Assembly: GCA_001898825.1 (NCBI GenBank)
Contig: MKVK01000027.1
Span: 1 to 64,000 of the forward strand
Length of the DNA stretch: 64,000 nt
Origin: Magnetospirillum sp. 64-120
Lineage (GTDB): Bacteria; Pseudomonadota; Alphaproteobacteria; Rhodospirillales; Magnetospirillaceae
Direction: 5' to 3'
The position numbers and the translations under genes were made by a program. Positions 8,487-17,105 of the stretch are shown here, one piece after another. Under the pieces are notes generated by a model. That model was given only the letters and a program-made list of their open reading frames with translations, was not told the origin of the DNA and ran no database searches. Position 1 is the first letter of the stretch. Every line of letters begins with the position of its first letter.

Positions 8487-8867
8487 TCAGCCTTCGGTCA
8501 GCTTGCGCAGGATAACGTCCAGGGCTGCGCGTTCCTCGGGGCTCAGCGTCGACAGGATTTCCGCTTCGCGGGCCTGGACCAGGGGCAGGATCTGGTCATA
8601 GACCGCCATGCCCTTGTCGGTCAGGGTCAGGCTGACATAGCGGCGGTCGGTTTCGTCTTCCTGGCGCGACACCAGGCCGGCGGCGATCATGCGGGCCACC
8701 GCCCGGGTCACCCGCACCTTGTCCATGTTGGTGCGGCTGCAGATGCCGTTGGCGGAAAGCGGCTGAAAGCCGGCCAGCACCGCCATGGCCCGCCATTCCG
8801 GCGGCGTCAGGTCGAAGCGGTCGGCATAAAGCGCCGCCAAGGATCGGCTGACCTGTTCGTTCAGCAC
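8487..8867 (-). CDS. MarR-family transcriptional regulator, start disturbed
   Basis: A winged-helix MarR regulator, read here from a GTG (126 residues). The DNA-binding core LTPPEWRAMAVLAGFQPLSANGICSRTN and wing DETDRRYVSLTLT are intact. However, the open frame continues upstream to the tonB stop codon and encodes SLEKFFPYRLSVLNEQ, the typical MarR first helix, with no ATG, GTG or TTG available there. An ATG with a GGGGAA site at 8933-8935 starts another frame that would join this one if a TTTT tract (8902-8905) had one more T. The gene is either frameshifted, started at a rare codon, or affected by a sequence error. Confidence 0.75.
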   Translation of the reverse strand: MLNEQVSRSLAALYADRFDLTPPEWRAMAVLAGFQPLSANGICSRTNMDKVRVTRAVARMIAAGLVSRQEDETDRRYVSLTLTDKGMAVYDQILPLVQAREAEILSTLSPEERAALDVILRKLTEG

Positions 8868-8951
8868 CGACAGTCGATAGGGGAAGAATTTTTCCAGGCT
8901 GAAAATGGCGATGGCTCCGGCTGACGGCCCATCATAGCCGTCAATTCCCCA

Positions 8952-9605
8952 TCAGTTGAGGGTGAATTTCACCGGAACCGTCACGGTGACCTGGGCGCCT
9001 TCGACTTGTGGCGGCGGGGCCGGCAAGGGCTGGGCGCGGGCCAGCATGTCCAGCGCCGCCCGATCCAGCAACGCATGGCCCGATCCGTCCCGTACCGACT
9101 GGGCCAAGATCATGCCGGAACGGTCCATGGTGAAGCGGACCACCACTTGGCCGCGCAGACGCTGTCTTTGCGCTTGGGCCGGATAGGTCTTGTGGCGTTC
9201 CAGATGGGCCAGCAGCCGGCTTTGCCACGACGAAACCGCCTGCGGGTCGGCCACCGGGCGCACGGGGGCGGCGGGGCTTTCCTCGCTTGGTGCCGGGGCG
9301 GTTTCGGCCGGTGCCGACGGGCTTTGCTGGGGGTGGGGCGGGGCGGCCGGTTGGGGCGTGGGCGCCGCCGCCGCCTTGACCGGGGGCGGCGTGACGGCTT
9401 TCGGCTTGGGCTTGGGCGCCTGCACCTTTTGCGGCGGTGCGGGCTGCGGCTTGGGGACGTCGGGGGCCGGGGGCAGGTCGATCAGGATGGCCGCCTCCAC
9501 CGGCTTGGGCGGCGGCGCCAGGGTCTGGCCGACCATCAGCGCCACCAGCACCAATCCGTGACCGGCCATGGCGGTGGCCAAGCCCAAGCTCCAGCGGCGG
9601 CTCAT
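8952..9605 (-). CDS. tonB: TonB-family energy transducer
   Basis: A 217-residue TonB-like protein: N-terminal membrane anchor (about 8-28), a long Pro/Ala/Lys-rich periplasmic spacer (about 30-120) and a C-terminal TonB domain with the YPAQAQRQRLRGQVVVRF motif. It carries energy from ExbBD to outer-membrane receptors. Last gene of the eight-gene uptake operon; its ATG overlaps the exbD stop by four bases. It presumably serves the receptor encoded at the other end of the operon. Confidence 0.92.
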   Translation of the reverse strand: MSRRWSLGLATAMAGHGLVLVALMVGQTLAPPPKPVEAAILIDLPPAPDVPKPQPAPPQKVQAPKPKPKAVTPPPVKAAAAPTPQPAAPPHPQQSPSAPAETAPAPSEESPAAPVRPVADPQAVSSWQSRLLAHLERHKTYPAQAQRQRLRGQVVVRFTMDRSGMILAQSVRDGSGHALLDRAALDMLARAQPLPAPPPQVEGAQVTVTVPVKFTLN

Positions 9606-10018
9606 CCGGTTTCCAATCCCACCAGTGCCACTTTCAGGTAACCGGCGTCGCGCAGGCGGTCCATCACCGCCATCAGCCTTGCATAGGCGATGGTCTTGTC
9701 GGCGCGCAGGAAGATGCGGGTTTCCTTGTCACCCTTGGCGGCGGCTTCCAGGGCGCTGGCGAAGCCGTCCTCGGCCACCTCGGTTTCTCCCACCGCCAGG
9801 CTTTGGTCGGCCTTGATGGTGACGAAAAGCGGCTGGTCCGGCCTGGGCTGCGGCTGGGCGTGGGAGTCGGGCAGGTCCACCGGCACCTCGACGGTGGCCA
9901 GGGGCGCGGCGACCATGAAGATGATCAGCAGCACCAAGATGACGTCGATGAAGGGGGTGACGTTGATCTCGTGGTTGACGTCCAGATCGTCGCCGCCATG
10001 GGACAGCCGGGCGCTCAT
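9602..10018 (-). CDS. exbD: Biopolymer transport protein ExbD
   Basis: A 138-residue ExbD with one membrane helix (about 20-42). The helix begins with the conserved INVTPFIDVILVLLIIFM segment, whose Asp (in FIDV) is the proton-pathway residue. The periplasmic domain is of the usual short length. With ExbB it forms the proton-driven motor for TonB. Overlaps exbB and tonB by four bases on each side, implying translational coupling. Confidence 0.95.
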   Translation of the reverse strand: MSARLSHGGDDLDVNHEINVTPFIDVILVLLIIFMVAAPLATVEVPVDLPDSHAQPQPRPDQPLFVTIKADQSLAVGETEVAEDGFASALEAAAKGDKETRIFLRADKTIAYARLMAVMDRLRDAGYLKVALVGLETG

Positions 10019-10701
10019 TCGGCGGCCCGGCGCAAAGAGCTGCCGTGGCGGTCAAGGTCGCGGCCCGCCAGACGCAGCACCTCGGCCGCCGCCAGCCCGG
10101 CCTGGCCCTTCAGGCCGGTGATGGTCCGCGCGAAGGCGTTGAACACCACCACCGCCGGGATGGCGGCGATCAGCCCCATGCCGGTGGCCAGCAGCGCCTC
10201 GGCGATGCCCGGCGCCACCACCGCCAGATTGGTGGTCTGGCTGTGGGCGATGCCGATGAAGCTGTTCATGATGCCCCAAACGGTGCCGAACAGGCCGACG
10301 AAGGGGCCCACCGAACCGATGGTGGCCAGGATGCCGGTGCCGGTGGACAAGGTGCGGCCCAATTGCGCCAGCTCGTCGTCCAGACGGCTGGCGACCCGGT
10401 CCTTGATGCCGTCTTCCGCCAGACCGGCGGACAGGCGCAATTCCTGGGTCGCCGCCAGGACCAGGGCGGGGACGGGGCTGTTTTTGCCGTCAAGGCGGTT
10501 CAGCGCCTGATCCAGGCTGGCACACTGGCCCAGCACCGCCCGGCCGTCGGCGATGGCGCGGCGGCAGGCCCGCAATTCCCAGCCTTTGGCCAGCAACACC
10601 GTCCAGGTGGCGACGGATGCCAGGGCCAGACCCACCATCACCATCTGCACCACCAGGTCAGCGTGCAGGAACATGGACCAGGGCGAAAGATCGTGCGTCA
10701 T
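10015..10701 (-). CDS. exbB: Biopolymer transport protein ExbB (MotA/TolQ/ExbB family)
   Basis: A 228-residue protein with three membrane helices and the family signature [21 protein letters not shown], followed by [21 protein letters not shown]. It is the pentameric scaffold of the proton channel formed with ExbD. The ATG at 10699-10701 (MTHDLSPWS) sits in an ATGA overlap with the upstream DUF2218 gene; longer in-frame readings are antisense to that gene. Confidence 0.94.
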   Translation of the reverse strand: MTHDLSPWSMFLHADLVVQMVMVGLALASVATWTVLLAKGWELRACRRAIADGRAVLGQCASLDQALNRLDGKNSPVPALVLAATQELRLSAGLAEDGIKDRVASRLDDELAQLGRTLSTGTGILATIGSVGPFVGLFGTVWGIMNSFIGIAHSQTTNLAVVAPGIAEALLATGMGLIAAIPAVVVFNAFARTITGLKGQAGLAAAEVLRLAGRDLDRHGSSLRRAAE

Positions 10702-10988
10702 GCTTGGGGCTCCCAGGCGAAGGTTATGGATTCGCGCCAGGCGAAACGGACCAGATGGTCTTCCACCACCGCCTTGACGCGCGACAGCGAGGTCTCGTCC
10801 GGGGCGGTCAGGTCCAGGCGCAGAACACCGTCCCGAGCCGCCAAAAGGCAGGTGCCCCAGGGAAAGTCGGCGCGGCCGCTTTGGTCGTCGTATTGCACCG
10901 GAATCTTGTGGGCGAAATGCTTGCACAGCTGGCCCAGGTAACGGCTGGCCGCCGCCGTGGTGATGGCGGCGCGGGCGGATAGGGTCAT
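10698..10988 (-). CDS. DUF2218 family protein
   Basis: A 96-residue soluble protein with the DUF2218 pattern: AAAITTAAASRYLGQLCKHF, then HKIPVQYDD, then LRLDLTAPDETSLSRVKAVVEDHLVRFA. No biochemical function is established. The family is recurrently found in iron or siderophore uptake loci, and here it sits inside such an operon. The ATG at 10988 follows an AGGAGG site and overlaps the ATPase stop as TGATG; an adjacent upstream TTG is less likely. Confidence 0.85.
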   Translation of the reverse strand: MTLSARAAITTAAASRYLGQLCKHFAHKIPVQYDDQSGRADFPWGTCLLAARDGVLRLDLTAPDETSLSRVKAVVEDHLVRFAWRESITFAWEPQA

Positions 10989-11782
10989 CAAAGCCTCCTG
11001 TCGGCGGAAATGGTGGCGGCACGGTCGGCCAGGACCAGGGGAAATCCTTGGGAACAGGCTTCGACCCGGCCGTCGATGCCGTAAGCGTGGTTCAGCAAAT
11101 CCGGGGTCAGCGCTTGGGCCGGCGGTCCTTGGGCCAGAACCGCGCCCTGGCCCAGAACCAGCAGGCGGTGGCAGAAGCGCGCCGCCAGATTGATGTCGTG
11201 AATGGCGATCAGGGCGATGGCGCCATCGCGGTGGACCTGTCCGGCGACGTTTTCCAGCACCGCCAATTGCCAGCGCAGGTCCAGGGCGCTGGTGGGTTCG
11301 TCCAGCAGCAGCAGGCGGGGCTGGCGCACCAGAACCTGGGCCAGCCCCACCATCTGGCGCTGGCCGCCGGACAGTTGCCCCATGCGGCGCAGCGCCAACT
11401 CGGCGATGCCCAGGCGGTCGAAAATCCCCTGGATGGCGGCTTGGGCGGTGGCGTCGCGCAGGTCGGGCCGGGTGGCGCGCAACGCCGCCAGAACCGATTC
11501 ATAGGCCAAAAGCGGCGATGCCTGGGGCAGGGTCTGCGGCAGGTAACCCACCTGACGCAGCCGATGGGCGCCGCTGGCGGTGAACAGGTCGGTGCCGTCC
11601 AGAATCGCCCGGCCATGGGCCGGCAGCAACCCGGCCAAGGCGCGCAGCAAGGTGGACTTGCCGGCGCCGTTGGCCCCCAGCAGGCCGACCAGCATGCCGG
11701 GATGCAGGGCGGCGGCGGTCAGGCCCGTCAGCACCGGACGGCGCCCATAGGCGACGCCGATCCGATCCAGATAAAGGCTCAT
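10988..11782 (-). CDS. fecE: Iron-siderophore ABC transporter ATP-binding protein (FecE/FhuC type)
   Basis: A 264-residue ABC ATPase with a complete motif set: Walker A GANGAGKST, Q-loop GYLPQ, signature LSGGQRQ, Walker B LLLLDEPTSALD and H-loop His in IAIHDINLA. The MSLYLDRIGVAYGRRPVL start and the length fit the FecE/FhuC/BtuD group that powers import of iron chelates. ATG follows AAGGAGA and overlaps the permease stop by four bases. Confidence 0.92.
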   Translation of the reverse strand: MSLYLDRIGVAYGRRPVLTGLTAAALHPGMLVGLLGANGAGKSTLLRALAGLLPAHGRAILDGTDLFTASGAHRLRQVGYLPQTLPQASPLLAYESVLAALRATRPDLRDATAQAAIQGIFDRLGIAELALRRMGQLSGGQRQMVGLAQVLVRQPRLLLLDEPTSALDLRWQLAVLENVAGQVHRDGAIALIAIHDINLAARFCHRLLVLGQGAVLAQGPPAQALTPDLLNHAYGIDGRVEACSQGFPLVLADRAATISADRRL

Positions 11783-12807
11783 GATCGTCTCCTTTGCCCC
11801 AAAAGCAGGGCCATGAACAACGGAATGCCCACCAGGGCGGTGACGATGCCCACCGGCAGGACCAGACCGGGGACCAGGCTTTTGCTGGCGGTCGAAGCCA
11901 GGCTCATGACCAGGGCGCCGGCCAGGGCGGCGCCGGGCAGATAGAAACGGTGGTCCTCGCCCACCACCAGACGGGCCAGATGCGGTCCCACCAGACCGAT
12001 GAAGCCGATGGTGCCGACGAACGACACCGCCGCCGCTGCCAACAGGCTGACGCGGACCAGCACCACCAGACGCAGGCGTTCCACCCCGATGCCAAAGGAC
12101 CGGGCGTGGTCCTCGCCGCCGCGCAGGGTGGTCATGGCCCACACCTGACGCAGGGAAAGGGGCAAGCTGAGCGCCAGGACCAGCCCCACCAAAGCGACCT
12201 TTTCCCAACTGGAGCGGGTCAGGCTGCCCATGGTCCAGAACACGATCTGCTGCACGGCGTCGGCGCTGGCCACGTATTGCACCAGCCACAGCAAGGCGTT
12301 CATGACGAAAACCATGGCGATGCCGAACAGCACCACGGTGTCGGCACCGGCCCCTTGGCTGCGGGCCAGGACGTTGACCAGAAGCGTCGCCCCCAGGGCG
12401 AAACAAAAGGCCAGCGCCGGCACGCTCCACAGCACGGGTAGGCCGGGCAGGGCCAGGTCGAAGACGATGGCGCAGGCGGCGCCCAGGGTGGCGGCGTTGG
12501 TCAGGCCCAGGGTGAACGGGCTGGCCAGGGAATTGTTCAGCGTGGTCTGCATCTCGGCCCCGGCCAGGGCCAGGGCGGCGCCCACCAGGACGGCCATCGT
12601 CGCCTGCGGCAGGCGGATGTCCCACAGGATCACCGCCAGGGCCGGGTCGTCGGCGGATTTCAGCAATTCGGCCAGTCTGATCCCCGACGGTCCGGTGGCG
12701 ACATCCAAGGCGAAGGCCAAAACCACGGCCAGCCCCAGTCCGCCCAGGATGACCATGCGGCCCAGGATGAAACGGCGGTAGCCGGCGGCCAGGGTCTGGG
12801 CGGTCAT
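11779..12807 (-). CDS. fecD: Iron-siderophore ABC transporter permease (FecCD family)
   Basis: A 342-residue FecCD/BtuC-type permease with about nine or ten helices. Family segments are RLPQATMAVLVGAALALAGAEMQ and FVGTIGFIGLVGPHLARLVVG; the latter contains the cytoplasmic coupling helix that contacts the ATPase. Only one permease gene is present, so it probably works as a homodimer. The ATG at 12805-12807 overlaps the binding-protein stop (ATGA). Confidence 0.93.
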   Translation of the reverse strand: MTAQTLAAGYRRFILGRMVILGGLGLAVVLAFALDVATGPSGIRLAELLKSADDPALAVILWDIRLPQATMAVLVGAALALAGAEMQTTLNNSLASPFTLGLTNAATLGAACAIVFDLALPGLPVLWSVPALAFCFALGATLLVNVLARSQGAGADTVVLFGIAMVFVMNALLWLVQYVASADAVQQIVFWTMGSLTRSSWEKVALVGLVLALSLPLSLRQVWAMTTLRGGEDHARSFGIGVERLRLVVLVRVSLLAAAAVSFVGTIGFIGLVGPHLARLVVGEDHRFYLPGAALAGALVMSLASTASKSLVPGLVLPVGIVTALVGIPLFMALLLGQRRRS

Positions 12808-13925
12808 GGCGTGTCGGTCCAGAAGGTGCCGGCCAGTTCCATGGGCTGGAACAGCCGGGTCATGTCGCGCAAGGTGGCCTGGGGGTCCAGATCGGCGAAC
12901 AGGGCTGGGTGGAACCATTTGGCCATGGCCTGGACCGCCACCACGTTGAAGGGAGAATGGACGAAATGGTGCCACAGGGCGTGGGCCCGGCCCTGGCGCA
13001 CCGCCGCAAGGCTGGAGATGCCCGGCCGCTTCAGGGTCTGGCCCAGGCTGTCGGCGGCTTGTCCCGCCGGCACGTCGTGCCCCATGACGATGCGCTCCGG
13101 GGCCTTGACGGCGGTTTCCAGGTTGCCGACGGCGGTGCCCAGATAGATGTCGGGCTGGTGGGTCAGCAGATATTCCAGGCTGATTTGTCCGGCATAGCCG
13201 GGGATCAGGTCGCGGGCCAGGTTGCGGCCGCCGGCGGCTTCCACCATCTTGCCCAAGATGCCGTCGCCGATGCTGGCGCAGCAATCGGGCTGCAGGCCGA
13301 CGCGATTTTCGATGAACACCAGCGGGCGGGTCTTTGCTTGCTCCAGACGGCTGGACACCTTGGCCAACTGGGTGGTGTAGAAGTCGTTGAACTGCGCCGC
13401 CTGGGTCCGGCGATCCAACAGAACGCCCAGCAGCTCCATGCTTTTCGGCGTGTTGACCAACGGGTCGAAAAAGAAGTCGACGAAGACCACGACGACGCCC
13501 GCCGCTTCCAACTGGCGGATGATTTCCGCGTCCTTGGGGGCGGGGCCGTGGCCGGCCATGGAAAAGATGGCCAGGTCGGGTTTCAGCGAAATGGCCTTTT
13601 CGACGCTGAAGGAATCGGCTGCCACCTTGCCCAGCACGGCGATGTGGTCAAGCGCCGGGAAGCGCTGGCGCCATTTGGCGTGACCGGCCGCGTCCAGCAA
13701 CGGGAAATCGCCCATCATGCCCACCACCCGCGACAGCGGCGCCTGGCGGTCCAGGATGGCCATGACGGAAACGGCGCGGCCTTCGCCCAGGATCACCCTT
13801 TCCACCTTGTCCGGCGGGGTAATGCTTCGTCCCGCCAGATCCACCAGGGCGGGGCCGGCGGATGCCGGCTCCAAGGGTGACAAGGTCAGGATCAGGGCCG
13901 CCAGGGCCAGGACAAGCCGCGCCAT
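12804..13925 (-). CDS. fecB: Iron-siderophore ABC transporter periplasmic binding protein
   Basis: A 373-residue exported type III binding protein (Peripla_BP_2). Signal peptide about residues 1-23 (MARLVLALAALILTLSPL...ASA). The fold is indicated by VILGEGRAVSVMAIL, ISLKPDLAIFSMAG and the second lobe from about 200. It contains a Cys-Cys pair (PDCCASIGDG), uncommon in this family. It would hand a ferric chelate to FecD-FecE. An AAGGGGG site precedes the ATG; it lies 13 bases after the receptor gene. Confidence 0.9.
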   Translation of the reverse strand: MARLVLALAALILTLSPLEPASAGPALVDLAGRSITPPDKVERVILGEGRAVSVMAILDRQAPLSRVVGMMGDFPLLDAAGHAKWRQRFPALDHIAVLGKVAADSFSVEKAISLKPDLAIFSMAGHGPAPKDAEIIRQLEAAGVVVVFVDFFFDPLVNTPKSMELLGVLLDRRTQAAQFNDFYTTQLAKVSSRLEQAKTRPLVFIENRVGLQPDCCASIGDGILGKMVEAAGGRNLARDLIPGYAGQISLEYLLTHQPDIYLGTAVGNLETAVKAPERIVMGHDVPAGQAADSLGQTLKRPGISSLAAVRQGRAHALWHHFVHSPFNVVAVQAMAKWFHPALFADLDPQATLRDMTRLFQPMELAGTFWTDTP

Positions 13926-13938
13926 CCGTGCCCCCTTC

Positions 13939-15924
13939 CTAGAACTTCACCGTGGTCGACAACAAGAAGGCGCGGCCTTCCTCGTAGACCGGGGTGATGT
14001 TGTTGGCGGTGGTGTAGGACCCCCGGGCCACGTACTTCTTGTCCAGCACGTTGTTGGCCTCAAGCCGCACGGTCCAGTTCTCGTTGCTTTCCAGCGGCTG
14101 CCACTGGCCGAACAGGTCGAACACCGCATAGCCCTTCATGGGCTGGTAATTGGCCTGGGCCAGCGCTTCGTCGCTGATGCCCTGGGTCATCTCGGCCGAG
14201 CCGCCGACGGTCAGGCGGACGGGGGTGAAAGTGTATTCGGCGCCCAGGTTCAGCATGTGGCCGACCGTGGTGCCCAGGTTGTAGTCGCTGGGCAGCGCCA
14301 TGCGGCCGGCATAGCGGGCCTGGGTGAAGTTGTACTTGCTCCACACCTTGGCGTTGGCCCAGGCATAGCTGCCCGACAGGTCGACGCCCTGGCTGCGCAG
14401 GCTGGGGCCGTTGACCCGCATGGAACGGGTGTAGTTGTACATCAAGGTATCGTACATCTGCGTGCGGAACAGCGCGCCTTCCAGGGTCAGGCCGCTGTCG
14501 CCAAAGCGCAGCCCGGTGCGGAAGTTGTGCGACCGGGTGGGATTGACGTCGTCGCTGGTGGTCATCTGATAGGCGTGCAACAGGCCGGTTTCCGGCAAGG
14601 CCAGGCCGCCGAAGACATAGGAATAGCCACCGAAGGCCGAAAGCGCGGGGGTGAAGGCGTATTCGACGCTGGCGTTGGGCGACAGGCCGAAATTGTTGAA
14701 ATCCTTCTCGTCCACCGTGTGATAGGTCTGATAGTCGGCGCGCAGGCCGGAGGACAGCTTCCAGTCGTCCCAAGGCGCGACACGGGCCTGGACGAAGGCG
14801 CCGTAATTGCGGGCCTGTTCGTCGGCGTCGGTCTTTTGCAGATAGCGGCGCACGAAGGCGTCGGTGTTCTCGAAATCCACGCCGGCGGTCAGCTTGCCGG
14901 TGGGGATGGCGAAGGTGTTCTGCGCCTTCAGACCCATGGTTTCGATGTTGGAATTGAACACCCCCGACGCCACCGCGGTCTGGTTGGTGTCGTTGGGACG
15001 CTGCAGGCCGACACGGTTGTAGTAAAGCTTCACCTTGGGGTCATAGGTGGCGGTGGGGGTGGTGGTTTCGTAAGACAGGCCGGTGGTCAGGCGGGTGGCG
15101 TGGGTGGTGTTCAAAAGGCGGCCGGTGCCGTTGCTGACCTCGCCCAGGTTGGGGCGCATGCGGCGCACCGCGTTGTCGTCGGCATATTCGCCGGAAACAC
15201 CGAAGCGGTGGCCACTTTGGCTTTCATAGGCCAGCTTGGCCAGGCCGCTTTGCAGGTGGTCCTTGGTCCCCGCCTCGCCGTTGCCGTCGCCGTTGATGTA
15301 GTTCTCGCCCATGTTGCGGGTCAGGATGCCCAAGACCTCGTATCCGTCCCGGGCACCATAGGCGGCGCCGGTGGTGCGGAAGCTTTGGCTGTTGGTGTTG
15401 TAGCTGGCCATCAGGGTGGCCCCCAGGTCCTGGCCGGGCAGCAGCATGTCCTTGGCGTCCTTGGTCTGCATTTGGACGGCGCCGGCCAGGGCGCCCGGAC
15501 CGGCGTCGGCGGGGGCGACGCCGGCTTCCACCTGCACCGATTTCAGGAACATGGGGTCCAGGGTCATGGAACCGTTATGGTGCCAGATGTTGCTGCGCTG
15601 GGTGGCGCCGTCGACGCTGACGTTCAGGTTGCTTTGCTCGATGCCGTGCACATAGAACTTCTGCGCCGCCGCCGAGCCGCCGCTGACGATCACCGACGGT
15701 TCCTGACGGAACAATTGGCGCATGTCCTTGGGCTGTTCGTTGTCGATCTCGGTCTGGTCGATCCGGCTGGTGGTCTCGACCGCGCGCGGGGCCTTTCCCT
15801 CGATCTCGACCGGTGCCAGTTCGATGGCTTGCTGGGCCAGGGCCGGCAACGCGCCGCCCACCAGCATGGTGGTCGCCAACAGGGCGGCCTTGCCGGTCAG
15901 GCGCGGCGATGAGGGGCTGTTCAT
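13939..15924 (-). CDS. TonB-dependent outer-membrane receptor
   Basis: A 661-residue outer-membrane receptor: signal peptide (about 1-30, ending ALA), plug domain (about 45-160, with FRQEPSVIVSGGSAAAQKFYVHGI) and a 22-strand barrel ending with a C-terminal Phe (LLSTTVKF), the outer-membrane assembly signal. It imports an iron chelate or similar large ligand using TonB-ExbBD. First gene of the operon running to tonB. The exact ligand (siderophore, haem or other) cannot be told. Upstream lie a Fur-like box and AraC-type repeats. Confidence 0.94.
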   Translation of the reverse strand: MNSPSSPRLTGKAALLATTMLVGGALPALAQQAIELAPVEIEGKAPRAVETTSRIDQTEIDNEQPKDMRQLFRQEPSVIVSGGSAAAQKFYVHGIEQSNLNVSVDGATQRSNIWHHNGSMTLDPMFLKSVQVEAGVAPADAGPGALAGAVQMQTKDAKDMLLPGQDLGATLMASYNTNSQSFRTTGAAYGARDGYEVLGILTRNMGENYINGDGNGEAGTKDHLQSGLAKLAYESQSGHRFGVSGEYADDNAVRRMRPNLGEVSNGTGRLLNTTHATRLTTGLSYETTTPTATYDPKVKLYYNRVGLQRPNDTNQTAVASGVFNSNIETMGLKAQNTFAIPTGKLTAGVDFENTDAFVRRYLQKTDADEQARNYGAFVQARVAPWDDWKLSSGLRADYQTYHTVDEKDFNNFGLSPNASVEYAFTPALSAFGGYSYVFGGLALPETGLLHAYQMTTSDDVNPTRSHNFRTGLRFGDSGLTLEGALFRTQMYDTLMYNYTRSMRVNGPSLRSQGVDLSGSYAWANAKVWSKYNFTQARYAGRMALPSDYNLGTTVGHMLNLGAEYTFTPVRLTVGGSAEMTQGISDEALAQANYQPMKGYAVFDLFGQWQPLESNENWTVRLEANNVLDKKYVARGSYTTANNITPVYEEGRAFLLSTTVKF

Positions 15925-15985
15925 GCTTCAACATCCTTTCTTGGCTGCCATCCGGTCTGGACCAGCGACGGCGTTAATGCTAATA

Positions 15986-16002
15986 ATGCGACGCACTCTC
16001 AA
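15986..16002 (-). promoter_or_regulatory. Fur-like box upstream of the TonB-dependent receptor operon
   Basis: On the minus strand the 17-base site TTGAGAGTGCGTCGCAT matches the perfect Fur-like palindrome at 22130-22146 in 13 of 17 positions. It overlaps a possible -10 element (TGTAAT on the minus strand, 16002-16007) and lies about 60 bases before the receptor ATG, the right place for iron repression. Confidence 0.55.
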
Positions 16003-16062
16003 TTACAAGGCATAAGGGGGCATCGACCTGCTCTTTGTATAAAGCCTGCAAAAAGATTGTGC

Positions 16063-16096
16063 GTTTGCGTCGCAGTCGAATTTGTTTGCGGCGCAG
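16063..16096. promoter_or_regulatory. Direct-repeat operator for the AraC-family regulator
   Basis: Two 13-base direct repeats, GTTTGCGTCGCAG (16063-16075) and GTTTGCGGCGCAG (16084-16096), differ at one base and are spaced exactly 21 bases, two helical turns. This is the geometry expected for an AraC-family protein with two helix-turn-helix motifs per monomer. They lie 50-83 bases before the araC-type ATG and upstream of the likely receptor promoter. Confidence 0.6.
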
Positions 16097-16145
16097 CCAA
16101 AACAGACAAGCGGCCGGATCACCATTTGAAACCCAAGGAACCAGC

Positions 16146-17105
16146 ATGAACGCGGCGCCACAGCTCATTCGTTTTCAGGACATCCACGCCATGAACCGCA
16201 CCGACAGCTTTCGGGTGCTGGCCCCGGTGATCCGCCCCGAAGACGTCGCCCTGAAGGGGCGGTTCTGTTCGCTGAACCTGCGTTCCGGCCTGCGGCTGCA
16301 CGCCACCGATTCGGTGGACGTCCACGACATGGTGACCCAGGCGGGGGCGCAGCCGGGAACCACGCTGGGGCTGTTCCTGGAAGGGGCGGCCAGCATGTCG
16401 CTGGGCGGTCGGGCCATGGATCTGGGGCGCGGGGTCTCAGGGCCCCACGCCTTTGCCCTGACCTGCGCAGAGCCCGACCTGTTCGAGCGCCGGGGCCTTA
16501 GGAACCAACGGGTGCGCAAGGTCAATGTCAGCATCCCCCAGGGCTGGCTGGAATCCGAGGACTGGCCGCAAGCCAAGCGGCTGTCGGGGCTGATCGGCGA
16601 CCACCTGACATTGCGCACCTGGGGTCCCAGCCGCCGTCACGTGGACCTGGCCATGCGGCTGTTGGACCCGTCGCCGGACATGCCGTTCCTGGAAGGGCTG
16701 TACCGGGAATCCCTGGCGTTGGAATTCGTCGGCGAGATCCTGCGCCATTGGGCCGAGGACGACCACCAGGGGCGGGTTTGCGGCCGCGATCTGGCCCGGC
16801 TGCGCCGGGCCTGCGATTACATCGACGGCCAAAGTGATGGCCGTCTGCACGTGGACCAAGTGGCCCAGGCGGCGGGGATGAGCGTCAGCGCCCTGCAGCG
16901 GCTGTTTCATGCCGCCCATGGCACCTCGGTGCTGGAATTCGCCCGCGTGCGGCGGTTGGAACAGGCCCGTCAGGCCTTGGAAAAAGGACATCACAGCGTC
17001 ACCGAAGTGGCGTTGAACGCCGGCTATGGCTCGTCGGCCAATTTCGCCACCGCGTTCAAGCGCCAGTTCGGTGTGTCGCCCAGTCAGGTGCGCAAGCGGG
17101 GTTAA
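16146..17105 (+). CDS. AraC-family transcriptional regulator
   Basis: A 319-residue regulator with a C-terminal AraC DNA-binding domain (about 220-319): the first helix-turn-helix around VDQVAQAAGMSVSALQRLFH and the second around VTEVALNAGYGSSANFATAF, then FGVSPSQVRK. The N-terminal half resembles PchR-like siderophore-sensing regulators in overall plan. Divergent from the receptor operon, it is the obvious candidate activator of it, with the ferric siderophore as inducer; this is inference. The start at 16146 follows CAAGGAA; longer in-frame readings run into the promoter region. Confidence 0.9.
   Translation: MNAAPQLIRFQDIHAMNRTDSFRVLAPVIRPEDVALKGRFCSLNLRSGLRLHATDSVDVHDMVTQAGAQPGTTLGLFLEGAASMSLGGRAMDLGRGVSGPHAFALTCAEPDLFERRGLRNQRVRKVNVSIPQGWLESEDWPQAKRLSGLIGDHLTLRTWGPSRRHVDLAMRLLDPSPDMPFLEGLYRESLALEFVGEILRHWAEDDHQGRVCGRDLARLRRACDYIDGQSDGRLHVDQVAQAAGMSVSALQRLFHAAHGTSVLEFARVRRLEQARQALEKGHHSVTEVALNAGYGSSANFATAFKRQFGVSPSQVRKRG

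Noticed and set aside
13717-15912. Plus-strand open frame of 731 codons opposite the TonB-dependent receptor
   Set aside because: Low-complexity Gly/Val/His composition and no domain pattern; the receptor on the other strand has signal, plug and barrel.
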